Source: Acidobacteriota bacterium
GTDB lineage: Bacteria > Acidobacteriota > Thermoanaerobaculia > Multivoradales > Multivoraceae
DNA: 64,000 bases
Reading direction: 5' to 3'
NCBI GenBank assembly: GCA_026707545.1
Contig: JAPOWR010000001.1
Span: 1,827,778 to 1,891,777, forward strand
This document shows positions 8,969-18,356 of this stretch, piece by piece. Each line of letters begins with the position of its first letter. Positions within the stretch are counted from its first letter, which is position 1. A program made the position numbers and the translations under genes. Under the pieces are notes generated by a model. That model did no database searches. It was not told where the DNA came from and saw nothing but the letters and a program-made list of their open reading frames with translations.

Positions 8969-11626
8969 ATGCGCTGCAACCTCCTCGTCCGGGCCTTCCT
9001 CATCGCCGTCTCCGCGGTCCTGCTCGGCTCGGGCGTCGCGGCAGCCGCCAAGAAGAAGCGGCCCCCCTGCCAGGACGGCCGTCAGCCCGATGCCGGCGCC
9101 CTGCCGGCCCGCCACCTCCAGTGGACCGAGGAAGTCGCCCTGCTGCTGACCGACGAGGAGATTCAGTCCTTCCTCTGCCTTTCCCAGGACTACCAGCGGG
9201 ACGCCTTCATCACCGAGTTCTGGAAGGCGCGCGACCCCTACCCCGAAACCGCCCGCAACGAGTTCCGGGAACACTGGAGCGAACGGCTGTCGATGGTGCG
9301 CCAGTTGTTCGACAGCACGGACGACGAGCGGGCCCGGTACTACCTCCTGAACGGACCTCCCGACATTCACGTCGACATCTGTCCGCGGCGTTCCGCCACC
9401 AAGGTCGAGGCCTGGTTCTACGGCTTCCGGGACCTGAGCGAGGTGATCGGCGCGATCTACAGCCGCCGGCTCCGGCAGGACCAGTACGCGGTCATCTTCT
9501 ATCGGCCGTTGGGAGTCGGCGCCTGGCGGGTCTGGTTGCCGAACGAGGATCTCGGCCGACGGCTGATGCAGCCGGGCGGACGAACCGACCTGCCCGGCGG
9601 GAGTCTCGGTGGACTGAGCCGCGAGGACCTCGGAGCCGGCTGCAAGGACGAGGAACTCGGCTACGCGATCGGCATCGTTCAGCTCCTGAACGACTGGGGC
9701 GGCATGCTGGGCTTCTACTACGACCGGCTGATCGGCGAGAAGCTGGAGCCGATCGAGGCACCCTCCAACGAGTGGCTGCGCACGTTCGAGTCCTACTCCA
9801 CCGATCTTCCCTCCGGCGCGCCGCAGCTTGCAGCCTCGCTCAACGTGACCTTCCCGGGCCGCAAGGAGAGCCGCACCGTGGTGCAGACCCTGGTCCAGGT
9901 CGAAGCTGCCAGCGCGACCCTCGCCGACCTCGCCGGCGCCCGTTCCTACGGCTTCGAGCTGATCGGAGAGATTCTGCGCGCGGATGCCGACACCGGCGAC
10001 GACCGCCTGTTCGAGAGCTTCCGCTACCGCTTCGAGTTCCCGGTGGAGGACGACGGGGCAGGCAACGACGAACTCGCCGCCATGCCGCTCGTCGCCCAGC
10101 GCTATCTCAGACCCGGGAACTTCAAGCTGATCCTGCGCGTCGACGACCTGAACGGGGACGCGGTGTGGCGTCACGCCCAGCCGCTCGAAGTACCCCGGGT
10201 CGAAGAGGCCGCCGGCTGGACCGAGGCCGACCTCGAACCGATCTTCGCCGAGGCCAATCGCGCTCTGGCCGCCGGCGAGCCGACGATCCGGATCATCGAG
10301 CCCGGCGGCGACCTGATCTCCGGCTACCTCCGCTTCGACACCGCGGTCACGGGCCCGGTCGACAAGGTGCGCTTCACCCTCGACGACAAGGACCTCTTCA
10401 CCACCAAGCGGGCACCCTTCAGCGCCGACGTGCGACTGGGCGATCTGCCCCGGAGCCAGATGCTGCGCGCCATCGCCTATGACGCCGCCGGCGACCAGAT
10501 CGCCAGCGACTCCTATCTGATCAACGGCTCTCCCCACCGCTTCGACGTGCGGATCATCGAGCCGATCCCCGGCAACCGTCACAGCGACAGCGTCCGCATG
10601 CGAGCCCAGGTCACGGTGCCAGAGGGACGGAGCCTCGAGGAACTCCAGGTGTTCCGCAACGACGACCAGGTGGCAACGCTCTACGAAGAGCCCTTCACCG
10701 TACCCATCGAGCTGCAGGACGGACCGGCGCTGACGATCGTGCGGATCGTCGGCAAGCTGCTCGACGCCGAGGGTCCGGCCGCCTTCGTCGAGGACACCGC
10801 GATCATCAATGGTCCGGCCACCCTCGAAGAAGTCCAGGTCGACTTCGTGGAGCTGTACACGACGGTCGACGACCGGGACCGCCGGCCCCTGCTCGATCTC
10901 CCGGAGAACGCCTTCCGGGTGCTCGAGGACGGAGTCCAGCAGGAGATCGTCCGCTTCGAGCGGGTCGACGACACGCCGCTGATCGGCACGATCCTCCTCG
11001 ACGTCTCGGCGTCCATGGAGGAGCGCCTCGAACGGTCGGTTCGGGCCGCCGCCGATTTCTTCCAGCAGGTGATCACGGAACGCGACGAGCTTTCGATTGT
11101 CACCTTCAACGACCGTCCCCACCTGGCGGCCCCCTTCACCCGCGACCGGATCGAGTTCGCCAAGGGACTGATGGGGCTGCGCGCCGAGCGGGGCACCGCG
11201 CTCTACGACAGCCTGATCTTCACCCTCTACCACCTGAACGGGCTGCCCGGCCAGCGCACGGTCCTGCTGCTCTCCGACGGCGTCGATGAACACAGCCGCT
11301 ACGACCTGGACGACGCGCTGGAGTACGCCCGTCGCTCCGAGGCGGCCATCTACGCGATCGGCCTGGCACTGCCGAAGAAGGCGAAGGAGAGCCCGAAGAA
11401 GGTGCTCGAGCAACTGGCGACCGAGACCGGCGGCCGCGCCTTCTTCGTCGACGACGTGAGCCAACTCGGCGGCGTCTACGACCAGATCGCCGTCGAGCTG
11501 CGCTCGAAGTACTTCCTCGCCTACCAGTCGTCGAGCACCCAGCCGAGCGACGCCTTCCGCAGGGTGGAAGTGCAGGTCGACGCCAGGGGCGCGAAAGCGC
11601 GAACGATCCGCGGCTACTACCCGTAG
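8969..11626 (+). CDS. GWxTD domain / VWFA-related (acidobacterial) domain secreted protein
   Basis: 885 residues with an N-terminal signal peptide (LIAVSAVLLGSGVAAAA). Residues about 50-200 form a GWxTD domain: FITEFWKARDPYPETARNEF, then the DERARYYLLNGPPD segment. A middle region of beta-sandwich-like repeats follows. The C-terminal 270 residues are the VWFA-related domain typical of Acidobacteriota, with ENAFRVLEDGVQQEI and a MIDAS motif DVSASM near residue 677. The product is exported and probably binds other proteins through a metal-dependent site; no catalytic function is known. Starts at ATG 8969; its stop overlaps the GTG of tag by one base, so the two are translationally coupled. Confidence 0.88.
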   Translation: MRCNLLVRAFLIAVSAVLLGSGVAAAAKKKRPPCQDGRQPDAGALPARHLQWTEEVALLLTDEEIQSFLCLSQDYQRDAFITEFWKARDPYPETARNEFREHWSERLSMVRQLFDSTDDERARYYLLNGPPDIHVDICPRRSATKVEAWFYGFRDLSEVIGAIYSRRLRQDQYAVIFYRPLGVGAWRVWLPNEDLGRRLMQPGGRTDLPGGSLGGLSREDLGAGCKDEELGYAIGIVQLLNDWGGMLGFYYDRLIGEKLEPIEAPSNEWLRTFESYSTDLPSGAPQLAASLNVTFPGRKESRTVVQTLVQVEAASATLADLAGARSYGFELIGEILRADADTGDDRLFESFRYRFEFPVEDDGAGNDELAAMPLVAQRYLRPGNFKLILRVDDLNGDAVWRHAQPLEVPRVEEAAGWTEADLEPIFAEANRALAAGEPTIRIIEPGGDLISGYLRFDTAVTGPVDKVRFTLDDKDLFTTKRAPFSADVRLGDLPRSQMLRAIAYDAAGDQIASDSYLINGSPHRFDVRIIEPIPGNRHSDSVRMRAQVTVPEGRSLEELQVFRNDDQVATLYEEPFTVPIELQDGPALTIVRIVGKLLDAEGPAAFVEDTAIINGPATLEEVQVDFVELYTTVDDRDRRPLLDLPENAFRVLEDGVQQEIVRFERVDDTPLIGTILLDVSASMEERLERSVRAAADFFQQVITERDELSIVTFNDRPHLAAPFTRDRIEFAKGLMGLRAERGTALYDSLIFTLYHLNGLPGQRTVLLLSDGVDEHSRYDLDDALEYARRSEAAIYAIGLALPKKAKESPKKVLEQLATETGGRAFFVDDVSQLGGVYDQIAVELRSKYFLAYQSSSTQPSDAFRRVEVQVDARGAKARTIRGYYP

Positions 11627-12216
11627 TGCCCGAGCGGACACGGTGCGGCTGGGTCAACGAGGACCCTCTCTACCTCGCATACCACGACGACGAGTGGGGC
11701 GTTCCCGTCTACGACGACCGCCACCTCTACGAGATGCTGGTGCTCGAGGGCGCCCAGGCCGGGCTGAGCTGGTACACGATCCTCAAGAAGCGCGAGGGGT
11801 ACCGGCGCGCATTCGACGGGTTCGACCCGGAGCGCGTCGCCCGTTTCGACGAGCAGAAGGTCGCCGCGCTCCTGCAGGATCCCGGTATCGTGCGCAACGG
11901 CCTCAAGGTGAACGCAGCGATCGGAAACGCACGCGTGTGGCTGGACCTGCGCGAGTCGGGCGTGCGCTTCTCGGACTTCCTGTGGGAGTTCACCGGCGGT
12001 GAGCCCGTCGTCAACGAATGGAGTCGGCTCAAGGACATTCCCGTAGCGACGCCGGCCTCCGAGGCGATGAGCAAGGCGCTGAAGAAGCTCGGATTCCGCT
12101 TCGTCGGCCCCACGATCTGCTATGCGTTCATGCAGGCCGTGGGCATGGTCAACGACCACACGACGACGTGCTTTCGGTGGAAGGAATGCAAGGCGCTCGC
12201 GGAAGAACCTCGCTGA
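11626..12216 (+). CDS. tag: DNA-3-methyladenine glycosylase I
   Basis: 196 residues with a GTG start whose G is the last base of the preceding stop codon. It excises 3-methyladenine from alkylated DNA. The zinc-binding set of Tag is present: C7 and H20 at the N-terminus (RCGWV, YLAYHDDEWG) and the H and C of MVNDHTTTCF at the C-terminus. LEGAQAGLSW holds the substrate-pocket glutamate, and the helix-hairpin-helix region FRFVGPTICYAFMQ is intact. Length and motif order match the E. coli enzyme (187). It lies between two secreted-protein genes, so the link is only transcriptional. Confidence 0.95.
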   Translation: MPERTRCGWVNEDPLYLAYHDDEWGVPVYDDRHLYEMLVLEGAQAGLSWYTILKKREGYRRAFDGFDPERVARFDEQKVAALLQDPGIVRNGLKVNAAIGNARVWLDLRESGVRFSDFLWEFTGGEPVVNEWSRLKDIPVATPASEAMSKALKKLGFRFVGPTICYAFMQAVGMVNDHTTTCFRWKECKALAEEPR

Positions 12217-12218
12217 AC

Positions 12219-13463
12219 GTGCGAACGGCCCTCGGCGCGACACTTGCCCTGTGCACGGTTGCTGCCGCCCCCGCGAGCGACTGGCCGCAGTTCAGGGGTC
12301 CGACCGGGCAGGGGCACGCACCGGACGAAGCAGTGCCGCTCACCTGGAGCGAGACGGAGAACGTCGCCTGGAAGGCGCCAGTTCCCGGCCGGGGCTGGTC
12401 GTCGCCCGTCATCGCCGATGGCCTGGTTTGGTTGACGACGGCGGTTACGGACCGCGAGACGGGCACCTCGCTCCGCTTGCTGGCCTACGACGCCACGTCC
12501 GGCGACGCCGTGATGGATGTCGAAGTGTTCGACATCTCCGACACGATCCTCCTGAACCAGAAGAACAGCTTCGCCTCGCCGACGCCCGTGATCGATCCGG
12601 CCGGCGAGCGGGTGTACGTCCACTTCGGCTCGCAGGGCACGGCGGCGGTCGCCGCGGGTGGCGAGTCGGCAGGCGCCGTTCTCTGGCGAACCCGCTTCTC
12701 CTACACCTCGCAGCATGGGAACGGGGGATCGCCGATCCTTCACGACGGACTGCTCATCGTCAGCATCGACGGCTACGACACCGCCTTCCTGGTCGCCGTG
12801 GACGCCCAGACCGGCGAAGAACGCTGGCGGGCGGTGCGGGCGGCGCCGATCTCGCAGGCCTACTCCACGCCGCTGGTGATTCGTGTCGGGGATGCCAAGC
12901 AGATCGTCAACGTCAGCGCCTTCCGCGCCTCGGCGCACGAGCCGACAACCGGTAGCGAGATCTGGCGGGTCGAGTACCCGGGCGGTTTTTCCAACGTCTC
13001 CCGACCGGTCTACGGCCACGGGCTCGTCTACCTCTCGACCGGTTTCAACGAGCCGGTCCTGCTCGCGGTCCGTCCCACCGGAGAGGGCGACGTTACGGAC
13101 TCGGAAGTCGCCTGGAGACTCCGTCGCGGCGCTCCGCTCACCGTGTCGCCGATTCTCGTCGGCGACGAGCTCTACACCGTGACCGACAGCGGCATCGCCA
13201 CCTGCATCGACGCTCTGGCGGGGGAGATTCGCTGGCAGCACCGGCTTGGCGGCAACCACTCGGCCTCGCCGATCCATGCCGGCGGCCGGATCTACCTTCA
13301 GAACGAAGAGGGAGTCACGACCGTCATAGCACCCGGCCCCAGCTTCGAGCAGTTGGCCCGCAACGAACTCGACGGCTCCACCCTCGCCTCGATCGCCGTC
13401 ACTGACGGCACATTCTTCATCCGGACGGGAACTCACCTGTACCGCATCGAAGAGTCGCCGTAG
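12219..13463 (+). CDS. PQQ-like beta-propeller repeat protein, secreted
   Basis: 414 residues from GTG 12219, directly followed by a signal peptide (RTALGATLALCTVAAAPAS). The mature protein begins DWPQFRGPTGQGHAP, the classic start of the secreted PQQ-like WD40/BamB-fold family. Blades recur with motifs such as LVAVDAQTGEERWRA and ATCIDALAGEIRWQH. The PQQ-dehydrogenase metal and cofactor residues are not obvious, so it is not called an enzyme. It begins 2 nt after tag. Its C-terminal third (LAGEIRWQHRLGGNHSASPI) resembles the fragment at 2-490, so the two are paralogues. The GTG start is preferred because the open frame further upstream lies inside tag. Confidence 0.85.
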   Translation: MRTALGATLALCTVAAAPASDWPQFRGPTGQGHAPDEAVPLTWSETENVAWKAPVPGRGWSSPVIADGLVWLTTAVTDRETGTSLRLLAYDATSGDAVMDVEVFDISDTILLNQKNSFASPTPVIDPAGERVYVHFGSQGTAAVAAGGESAGAVLWRTRFSYTSQHGNGGSPILHDGLLIVSIDGYDTAFLVAVDAQTGEERWRAVRAAPISQAYSTPLVIRVGDAKQIVNVSAFRASAHEPTTGSEIWRVEYPGGFSNVSRPVYGHGLVYLSTGFNEPVLLAVRPTGEGDVTDSEVAWRLRRGAPLTVSPILVGDELYTVTDSGIATCIDALAGEIRWQHRLGGNHSASPIHAGGRIYLQNEEGVTTVIAPGPSFEQLARNELDGSTLASIAVTDGTFFIRTGTHLYRIEESP

Positions 13464-13533
13464 CACCTCCGGGACTTGCAACCTGAAGCGCTTCAAGAGC
13501 GTCTACGATTCCGACAACCGAAAGGAGCGCCCC

Positions 13534-14985
13534 ATGACCGCAGTCCGAATCTGCCGGAGCCTGAAGACAGCCGTGCCTGTCGCCGTCGCGTCATTGCTGG
13601 TGACCCCAACGCTGCTCGCGGCCCAGACGGACGTTGCCTCCGGGCACTGGGAAGGTTCGATCGAGGCCCCTACGGGGCCGCTCGTCGTCATGGTGGACCT
13701 GGCCGAGACCGACGGCACCTGGTCGGGAACGATCGACATCCCGGCCCAGGGCGCCGCCGATCTGCCGCTAGCGGACGTCAGCGTGGATGTGGACAGCGGC
13801 GCGGTCCGCTTCACGATCACCGGCGTCCCCGGCGAACCGACCTTTCAGGGCACGCTGGCCGGCGGCGAGATCACGGGCGAGTTCAGTCAGGGGCCGGCCC
13901 GGCTCCCCTTCAAACTCGGCCGCGAGGCGGTCGAGGTCGAGGCGCCGGCACGGCCGCAGGAACCAAGACCGCCCTTCCCCTACGATGCCGAAGACGTCGA
14001 GTACAGGAACGGCAACGTGAAGATCGCCGGCACGCTGACCCTGCCGCCGGGCGATGGCAAGGTCCCGGCGGCGCTCTTGATCAGCGGCAGCGGCGCCCTG
14101 AACCGCGATCTCGAACTCGCGGGCCACAAGCCCTTCCTCGTGCTGGCAGACCACCTGACCCGGCGCGGCATCGCGGTGTTGCGGGTCGACGACCGCGGCG
14201 TCGGTGGTTCAACTGGCAGCACGTGGCAGTCGACATCCCGGGACAAGGCGAACGACGTTCTCACCGGCGTGCGTTTCCTGCGCGGTCACGACCGGATCGA
14301 CCCGGAACGGGTCGGCTTGATCGGGATCTCCGAAGGCGGTCTCGTCGCTCCGCTGGCGCTCAACCGGGTCGAGCCCGGCACGATCGCGTACGCGGTGCTG
14401 CTGGCCGGACCGGGGGTGCCCGGCGGCGACCTGCTGCGCCAGCAACTCCGGCGGATCGCGGCCGCGGATGGCGCGCCAGCGGAGATGATCGAGGAGCTCG
14501 CCGCCCTTCAGGACAAGGGACTCGAGATCATCGCCTCCGACATGCCTCACGCCGAGGCGGAAGCCGCGCTGCGACAGGTCGCACAGGAACAGTTGGCGGC
14601 CTCGCCCGAGACGGCCCAACTCAGCGGGGAAGACCTGGAAGCCGCCGTGTCCGCCGCGGTCGAATCGAACCTCAGTCCCTGGTTCCGGTTCTTCATCCGC
14701 TACGACCCGCGGCCCGCCCTGGGCGGACTCGCCGTGCCGACGCTGGCCCTGTTCGGCGGCAAGGACACGCAGGTCGACGCCGATCAGAATCAGTCCGCCA
14801 TGGAGGCTGCGCTCGCCGCGTCCGGCAACCCGGACGTGACCATTCGCCGGTTTGCCGACATGAACCACCTGTTCCAGACCGCGGGCACCGGCTCCCCGGC
14901 CGAGTACGCGCAGATCGAGCAGACGATGGCGCCGGAAGTTCTCGATCTGATCGGAATCTGGATTGCCGAACGGTTCGTGGACTGA
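13534..14985 (+). CDS. Secreted alpha/beta hydrolase (serine peptidase/esterase-like) with N-terminal beta domain
   Basis: 483 residues with a signal peptide ending near LLAAQ and a good ribosome site (AAAGGAG) before ATG 13534. Residues 30-135 form a beta-rich domain seen upstream of many bacterial hydrolases (GHWEGSIEAPTGPLVVMVDL). Residues 150-480 are an alpha/beta hydrolase: oxyanion region LLISGSGALNRD, nucleophile elbow GISEGG near residue 265, acid D in LFGGKDTQVD and H in MNHLFQ. The substrate is not predictable; relatives are annotated as dienelactone hydrolases or S9-like peptidases. It probably acts in the periplasm. A TACGAT -10-like hexamer lies about 25 nt upstream, so it may have its own promoter. 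Confidence 0.85.
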   Translation: MTAVRICRSLKTAVPVAVASLLVTPTLLAAQTDVASGHWEGSIEAPTGPLVVMVDLAETDGTWSGTIDIPAQGAADLPLADVSVDVDSGAVRFTITGVPGEPTFQGTLAGGEITGEFSQGPARLPFKLGREAVEVEAPARPQEPRPPFPYDAEDVEYRNGNVKIAGTLTLPPGDGKVPAALLISGSGALNRDLELAGHKPFLVLADHLTRRGIAVLRVDDRGVGGSTGSTWQSTSRDKANDVLTGVRFLRGHDRIDPERVGLIGISEGGLVAPLALNRVEPGTIAYAVLLAGPGVPGGDLLRQQLRRIAAADGAPAEMIEELAALQDKGLEIIASDMPHAEAEAALRQVAQEQLAASPETAQLSGEDLEAAVSAAVESNLSPWFRFFIRYDPRPALGGLAVPTLALFGGKDTQVDADQNQSAMEAALAASGNPDVTIRRFADMNHLFQTAGTGSPAEYAQIEQTMAPEVLDLIGIWIAERFVD

Positions 14986-15070
14986 CCGGCCGACCGGTCG
15001 AATAGACTCCCCGTCCGTCGGCCCGACCGAGCGGCCGGCGGTGCCCCATGGCAACAAGGGGGCGGGCAAG

Positions 15071-15394
15071 ATGCCGAAGATCACCTACATCGATCATGAC
15101 GGCGGCTCGCGCGAGGTCGAGGCGCCGGTCGGAGACTCCGTCATGGAGTGCGCGGTCGACAACGACGTCGACGGAATCGTCGCGGCCTGCGGCGGAAACT
15201 GCTCCTGCAGCACCTGCCATGTCTACATCGACGAGGCCTGGGTCGAGGCGGTCGGTCCCCGCCATGAGGAAGAGGAGTTCACGCTCGAGTACGGCATCGA
15301 CGTGCGCCCCACAAGCCGCCTGAGTTGCCAGATCAAAGTGACCGACGAGCTGGACGGCCTGGTCGTCCATCTTCCCGCCGACCAGGCGGAGTAG
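15071..15394 (+). CDS. 2Fe-2S ferredoxin, adrenodoxin/putidaredoxin type
   Basis: 107 residues. The four cluster ligands are C40, C46, C49 and C86, giving C-x5-C-x2-C-x36-C, the exact adrenodoxin-class spacing. Such ferredoxins pass electrons to cytochrome P450 enzymes, ring-hydroxylating oxygenases or Fe-S assembly. No P450 or reductase gene is in the window, so the partner is unknown. ATG 15071 is chosen because the upstream in-frame part lies in the intergenic palindromic stretch and has no family similarity. The acidic segment EEEEF next to the cluster is the usual partner-docking surface. Confidence 0.93.
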   Translation: MPKITYIDHDGGSREVEAPVGDSVMECAVDNDVDGIVAACGGNCSCSTCHVYIDEAWVEAVGPRHEEEEFTLEYGIDVRPTSRLSCQIKVTDELDGLVVHLPADQAE

Positions 15395-15443
15395 AGCCGC
15401 GGCCCGTCCAACGAACGCCGCTCCCTGGGAGGAGAATCACGCC

Positions 15444-16112
15444 ATGACCCTCGAACTCACCTTCCTCGGCCATTCCGGCTTCCTGATGAGCGACGGCGGC
15501 CACACGCTCGCGGTCGATCCCTTTCTCACGGGCAATCCGGTAGCGACGATGGCGGCCGGTGACGTGAAGTGCGACGCCATCGCCCTGACGCACGGCCACT
15601 CGGACCACTTCGGCGACACCCTGGCCATCGCCCAGGCCAACAACGCAAACGTGATCGCCGCGTTCGAGATGTGCAACTACCTGCAGGAACAGGGGCACGA
15701 CAACGTGAACCCCGGCAACCCGGGCGGCCGGATCGACACGGAGTTCGGCTGGGTCGCGTTCACTCATGCCTTTCACTCTTCGTCCTACGAAGGCCGCTAC
15801 ATGGGAATGCCGTGCGGACTCGTCGTCCAGATGGGCGGTAAGACCGTCTACCACTGCGGCGACACGGGGCTCTTCGGCGACATGAAGCTGATCGGCGAGA
15901 TCTACAGGCCCGACGCCGCCTGTGTACCGATCGGCGATCGTTTCACCATGGGGCCGGAGTTGGCGACGAAGGCGGCCGAGCTGATCGGAGCGCCAGTCGC
16001 GATTCCGATCCACTACAACACCTGGCCGCCGATCGCGCAGGATCCGGCCGACTTCGCGCCCGCCGGCGTCGAAGTCAAGGTCATGACGCCGGGCGATACG
16101 CTCACCATCTGA
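15444..16112 (+). CDS. UPF0173-family metal-dependent hydrolase (metallo-beta-lactamase fold)
   Basis: 222 residues, matching the UPF0173/YtkL family. The metal motif is HGHSDHFGD near residue 50; further ligands lie in FTHAFHSSS, YHCGDTGLFGDM and the C-terminal PIHYNTWPPI, all diagnostic for this family. The ribosome site is strong (GGGAGGAG, 9 nt before ATG 15444). The cellular substrate of the family is not established, though nuclease-, lactonase- and phosphodiesterase-like activities occur in the wider superfamily. It is cytoplasmic and 49 nt downstream of the ferredoxin gene. Confidence 0.9.
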   Translation: MTLELTFLGHSGFLMSDGGHTLAVDPFLTGNPVATMAAGDVKCDAIALTHGHSDHFGDTLAIAQANNANVIAAFEMCNYLQEQGHDNVNPGNPGGRIDTEFGWVAFTHAFHSSSYEGRYMGMPCGLVVQMGGKTVYHCGDTGLFGDMKLIGEIYRPDAACVPIGDRFTMGPELATKAAELIGAPVAIPIHYNTWPPIAQDPADFAPAGVEVKVMTPGDTLTI

Positions 16113-16197
16113 CGGCGCCGTCACGCCCCGGCCGGACCGCCGGCGCGGTTCCGCGCAACAAGCGCCGCGGCGTTGCGTAACAGCAACCTGACAGCCC

Positions 16198-17052
16198 ATG
16201 CTCGTGTTCGACCATGTCAGCAAGTGCTTCGGCGACCTGCGCGCGGTCGACGACCTGTCCTTCGAACTGGAGGCAGGCGAGGTGTTCGGGCTGCTGGGGC
16301 CGAACGGCGCCGGCAAGACGACGGCGATCAACATGGCGGTCGGTCTGCTCGAACCGGACGAAGGGGTGGTCCGCTTCGCGGACGAGGCCTTCGACCGGGA
16401 CCCCCGCGACGCGGAGAATCGCAGGTCGCTGGGCCTGGCGCCGCAGTCCATCGCTCTCTATGAGCAGATCAGCGGCGCCGACAACCTGCGTTTCTTTGGC
16501 CGCCTGCACGGTCTCCGGGGATCCGACCTGGAAGAACGGGTCGCCGCCTGCCTCGACTTCGCCGATCTTGTGGACGTCGGGAAGAAGGTGGTCTCCAAGT
16601 ACTCCGGCGGCATGCAGCGGCGACTGAACCTGGCGGTCGCGATCATCCACGACCCGGAGTTGGTGCTGCTCGACGAGCCGACCGTCGGCGTGGATCCTCA
16701 ATCGAGGAACGCGATCTTCGAGCGCGTCGAACAGCTCCGGGACGCAGGCAAACAGGTCGTCTACACGACCCACTACATGGAGGAGGCCCAGCGTCTCTGC
16801 GACCGGGTCGCAATTCTCGACCGGGGCCGGCTGATGGCGCTCGATACGGTGCCGGCTCTGATCGAGGCCCACGGCGGCCCTGGGAACCTGGTCGTCAGGA
16901 CCGGCGACGGCGAGTCACGCCACGAGACGACCGATCCGCTCGGAACGCTCGCCGAACTCCAGGCCCGGCAAGCGGTGGATCACTTCCAGTACCTGCCGCC
17001 GGACCTGGAAACGGTGTTCCTCAATCTCACCGGCAGGGCGCTGCGGGACTAG
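16198..17052 (+). CDS. ABC-2 type transporter ATP-binding protein
   Basis: 284 residues. Walker A GPNGAGKTT (about residue 40), Q-loop LAPQSIALYEQ, signature YSGGMQRRLNLA, Walker B LVLLDEPTVGVDP and the H-loop THYMEEA are all intact. The C-terminal 60 residues form the small beta extension typical of ABC-2 exporters (drug, polysaccharide or Nat-type). It pairs with the permease that begins 19 nt later; together they would export an unknown compound. No ribosome site is visible before ATG 16198. Confidence 0.92.
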   Translation: MLVFDHVSKCFGDLRAVDDLSFELEAGEVFGLLGPNGAGKTTAINMAVGLLEPDEGVVRFADEAFDRDPRDAENRRSLGLAPQSIALYEQISGADNLRFFGRLHGLRGSDLEERVAACLDFADLVDVGKKVVSKYSGGMQRRLNLAVAIIHDPELVLLDEPTVGVDPQSRNAIFERVEQLRDAGKQVVYTTHYMEEAQRLCDRVAILDRGRLMALDTVPALIEAHGGPGNLVVRTGDGESRHETTDPLGTLAELQARQAVDHFQYLPPDLETVFLNLTGRALRD

Positions 17053-17071
17053 AGCCGCTCAGGAGAACACC

Positions 17072-18352
17072 GTGAACAAGATCGTCGCCATGGCCGCGAA
17101 GGACATCCATATCCTCTTCCGGGACAAGCTGGGTTTCTTTTTCACGATCTTCTTCCCATTGATGATGGCGATCTTCTTCGGCGCCATGTTCGCCGGCCTG
17201 AGCCGCGGACCGGCGAGTATTCCGATCGCCCTGGTCGACGCGGACAGGACCGCCGGTTCAGCACGCTTCGTCGAGCGGCTCGAGACCGCCGGTGGACTCG
17301 CCATCGAGCGGATTCCAGGCGACCAGGCGCTGGAGCAGGTGCGCCGGGGTCAAACCGCCGTCCTGGTCACCTTGAGGCCCGGGTTCGGAGCCGCCCTGGA
17401 CAACCCCTTCGTGGCGACGCCCGAAGTCGAGATGAGCGTCGACCCCACACAGTTCGCCGCTGCCGGGATGGTCCGCGGCGTACTGCTCGAAGCGGCCGGG
17501 GCCGAACTGCAGGCGTTCATGAGCGATCCGTCTCGCATGTCCGTAACGAACGAGCAGAATCGGCGCCTGATCGAGGAGTTCAGCCCTCCCTCGGAGGCCC
17601 GCGACGACCTCCTGAACGTTCTCGACCAGATCCCGCGCATTCCGGTGCTGATCGACGAAGCCGGGCTGGGCTCGGTCACCACGGGCGCAACCGGCGGATT
17701 CGGCCCTCCACTCGAGATCGAGCAGACCCAGGTCCAGGCGCAGAGACGTGGACCCACCAACTCCTACGCCACCTCGTTCGCGCAGGCCATGCTCTGGACC
17801 CTGATCGGCGGTTCCGTGTCCTTCAGCATGTCGATCGCCATCGAGCGGAGCCGCGGCACGCTGATGCGGCTGCTGGTGGCGCCGATCACGGCCCGTCAAC
17901 TCCTGGCGGCCAAGGGGCTGGCCTGCCTCGGGGCAACCCTGTTCACGAGCTCAGCCCTGATCACGCTCGGGATTACCGTGTTCGACGTGACGCCGACTTC
18001 CTATCCGCTGCTCGCCCTGGCCCTTCTCTGCGGTTCGATCTGCTTCTGCGGCATCATGATGGTCCTGAGCGTGATCGGCAAGACGGAACAGGCAGCTGCC
18101 GGGGTCGGCTGGGGCATCGCGCTCCCCTTCACGATGCTCGGCGGCGGCATGGTGCCCCTGTTCCTGATGCCGGAGTGGATGCAGACCCTCGGCAACATCA
18201 GCCCGATGAAGTGGACATTGATGGCCTACGAGGGCGCGATCTGGCGCGGTTTCACGCTGAGCGAGATGCTGCTGCCCTGCGCCGTTCTGGTAGCCATCGG
18301 GGTCGTGGCCTTCACGCTCGGCGCCAGGAACCTGCGCTGGGACACCGGTTGA
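17072..18352 (+). CDS. ABC-2 type transporter permease
   Basis: 426 residues, GTG start with AGGAG 8 nt upstream. One N-terminal membrane helix (LGFFFTIFFPLMMAIFFGAM) is followed by a periplasmic domain of about 190 residues and five C-terminal helices, the YhgE/LinY-like ABC-2 architecture. The conserved amphipathic segment SRGTLMRLLVAPITARQLLAAK couples to the ATPase. It forms a homodimeric membrane channel with the ATPase at 16198-17052. The substrate is unknown; resistance-type or lipid export are the usual roles for this architecture. Confidence 0.9.
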   Translation: MNKIVAMAAKDIHILFRDKLGFFFTIFFPLMMAIFFGAMFAGLSRGPASIPIALVDADRTAGSARFVERLETAGGLAIERIPGDQALEQVRRGQTAVLVTLRPGFGAALDNPFVATPEVEMSVDPTQFAAAGMVRGVLLEAAGAELQAFMSDPSRMSVTNEQNRRLIEEFSPPSEARDDLLNVLDQIPRIPVLIDEAGLGSVTTGATGGFGPPLEIEQTQVQAQRRGPTNSYATSFAQAMLWTLIGGSVSFSMSIAIERSRGTLMRLLVAPITARQLLAAKGLACLGATLFTSSALITLGITVFDVTPTSYPLLALALLCGSICFCGIMMVLSVIGKTEQAAAGVGWGIALPFTMLGGGMVPLFLMPEWMQTLGNISPMKWTLMAYEGAIWRGFTLSEMLLPCAVLVAIGVVAFTLGARNLRWDTG

Positions 18353-18356
18353 GCCC

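Noticed and set aside
8903..11641. Minus-strand frame of 912 codons opposite the GWxTD/VWA gene
   Set aside because: No domain motif; the plus strand has a signal peptide, GWxTD and MIDAS motifs. Same reasoning applies to long antisense frames at 21892-24270 (+) and 40579-43035 (-).
14991..15000. Palindrome CGACCGGTCG near the ferredoxin gene as an operator
   Set aside because: Ten-base GC palindromes are expected by chance at this base composition, and there is no second copy or promoter geometry.
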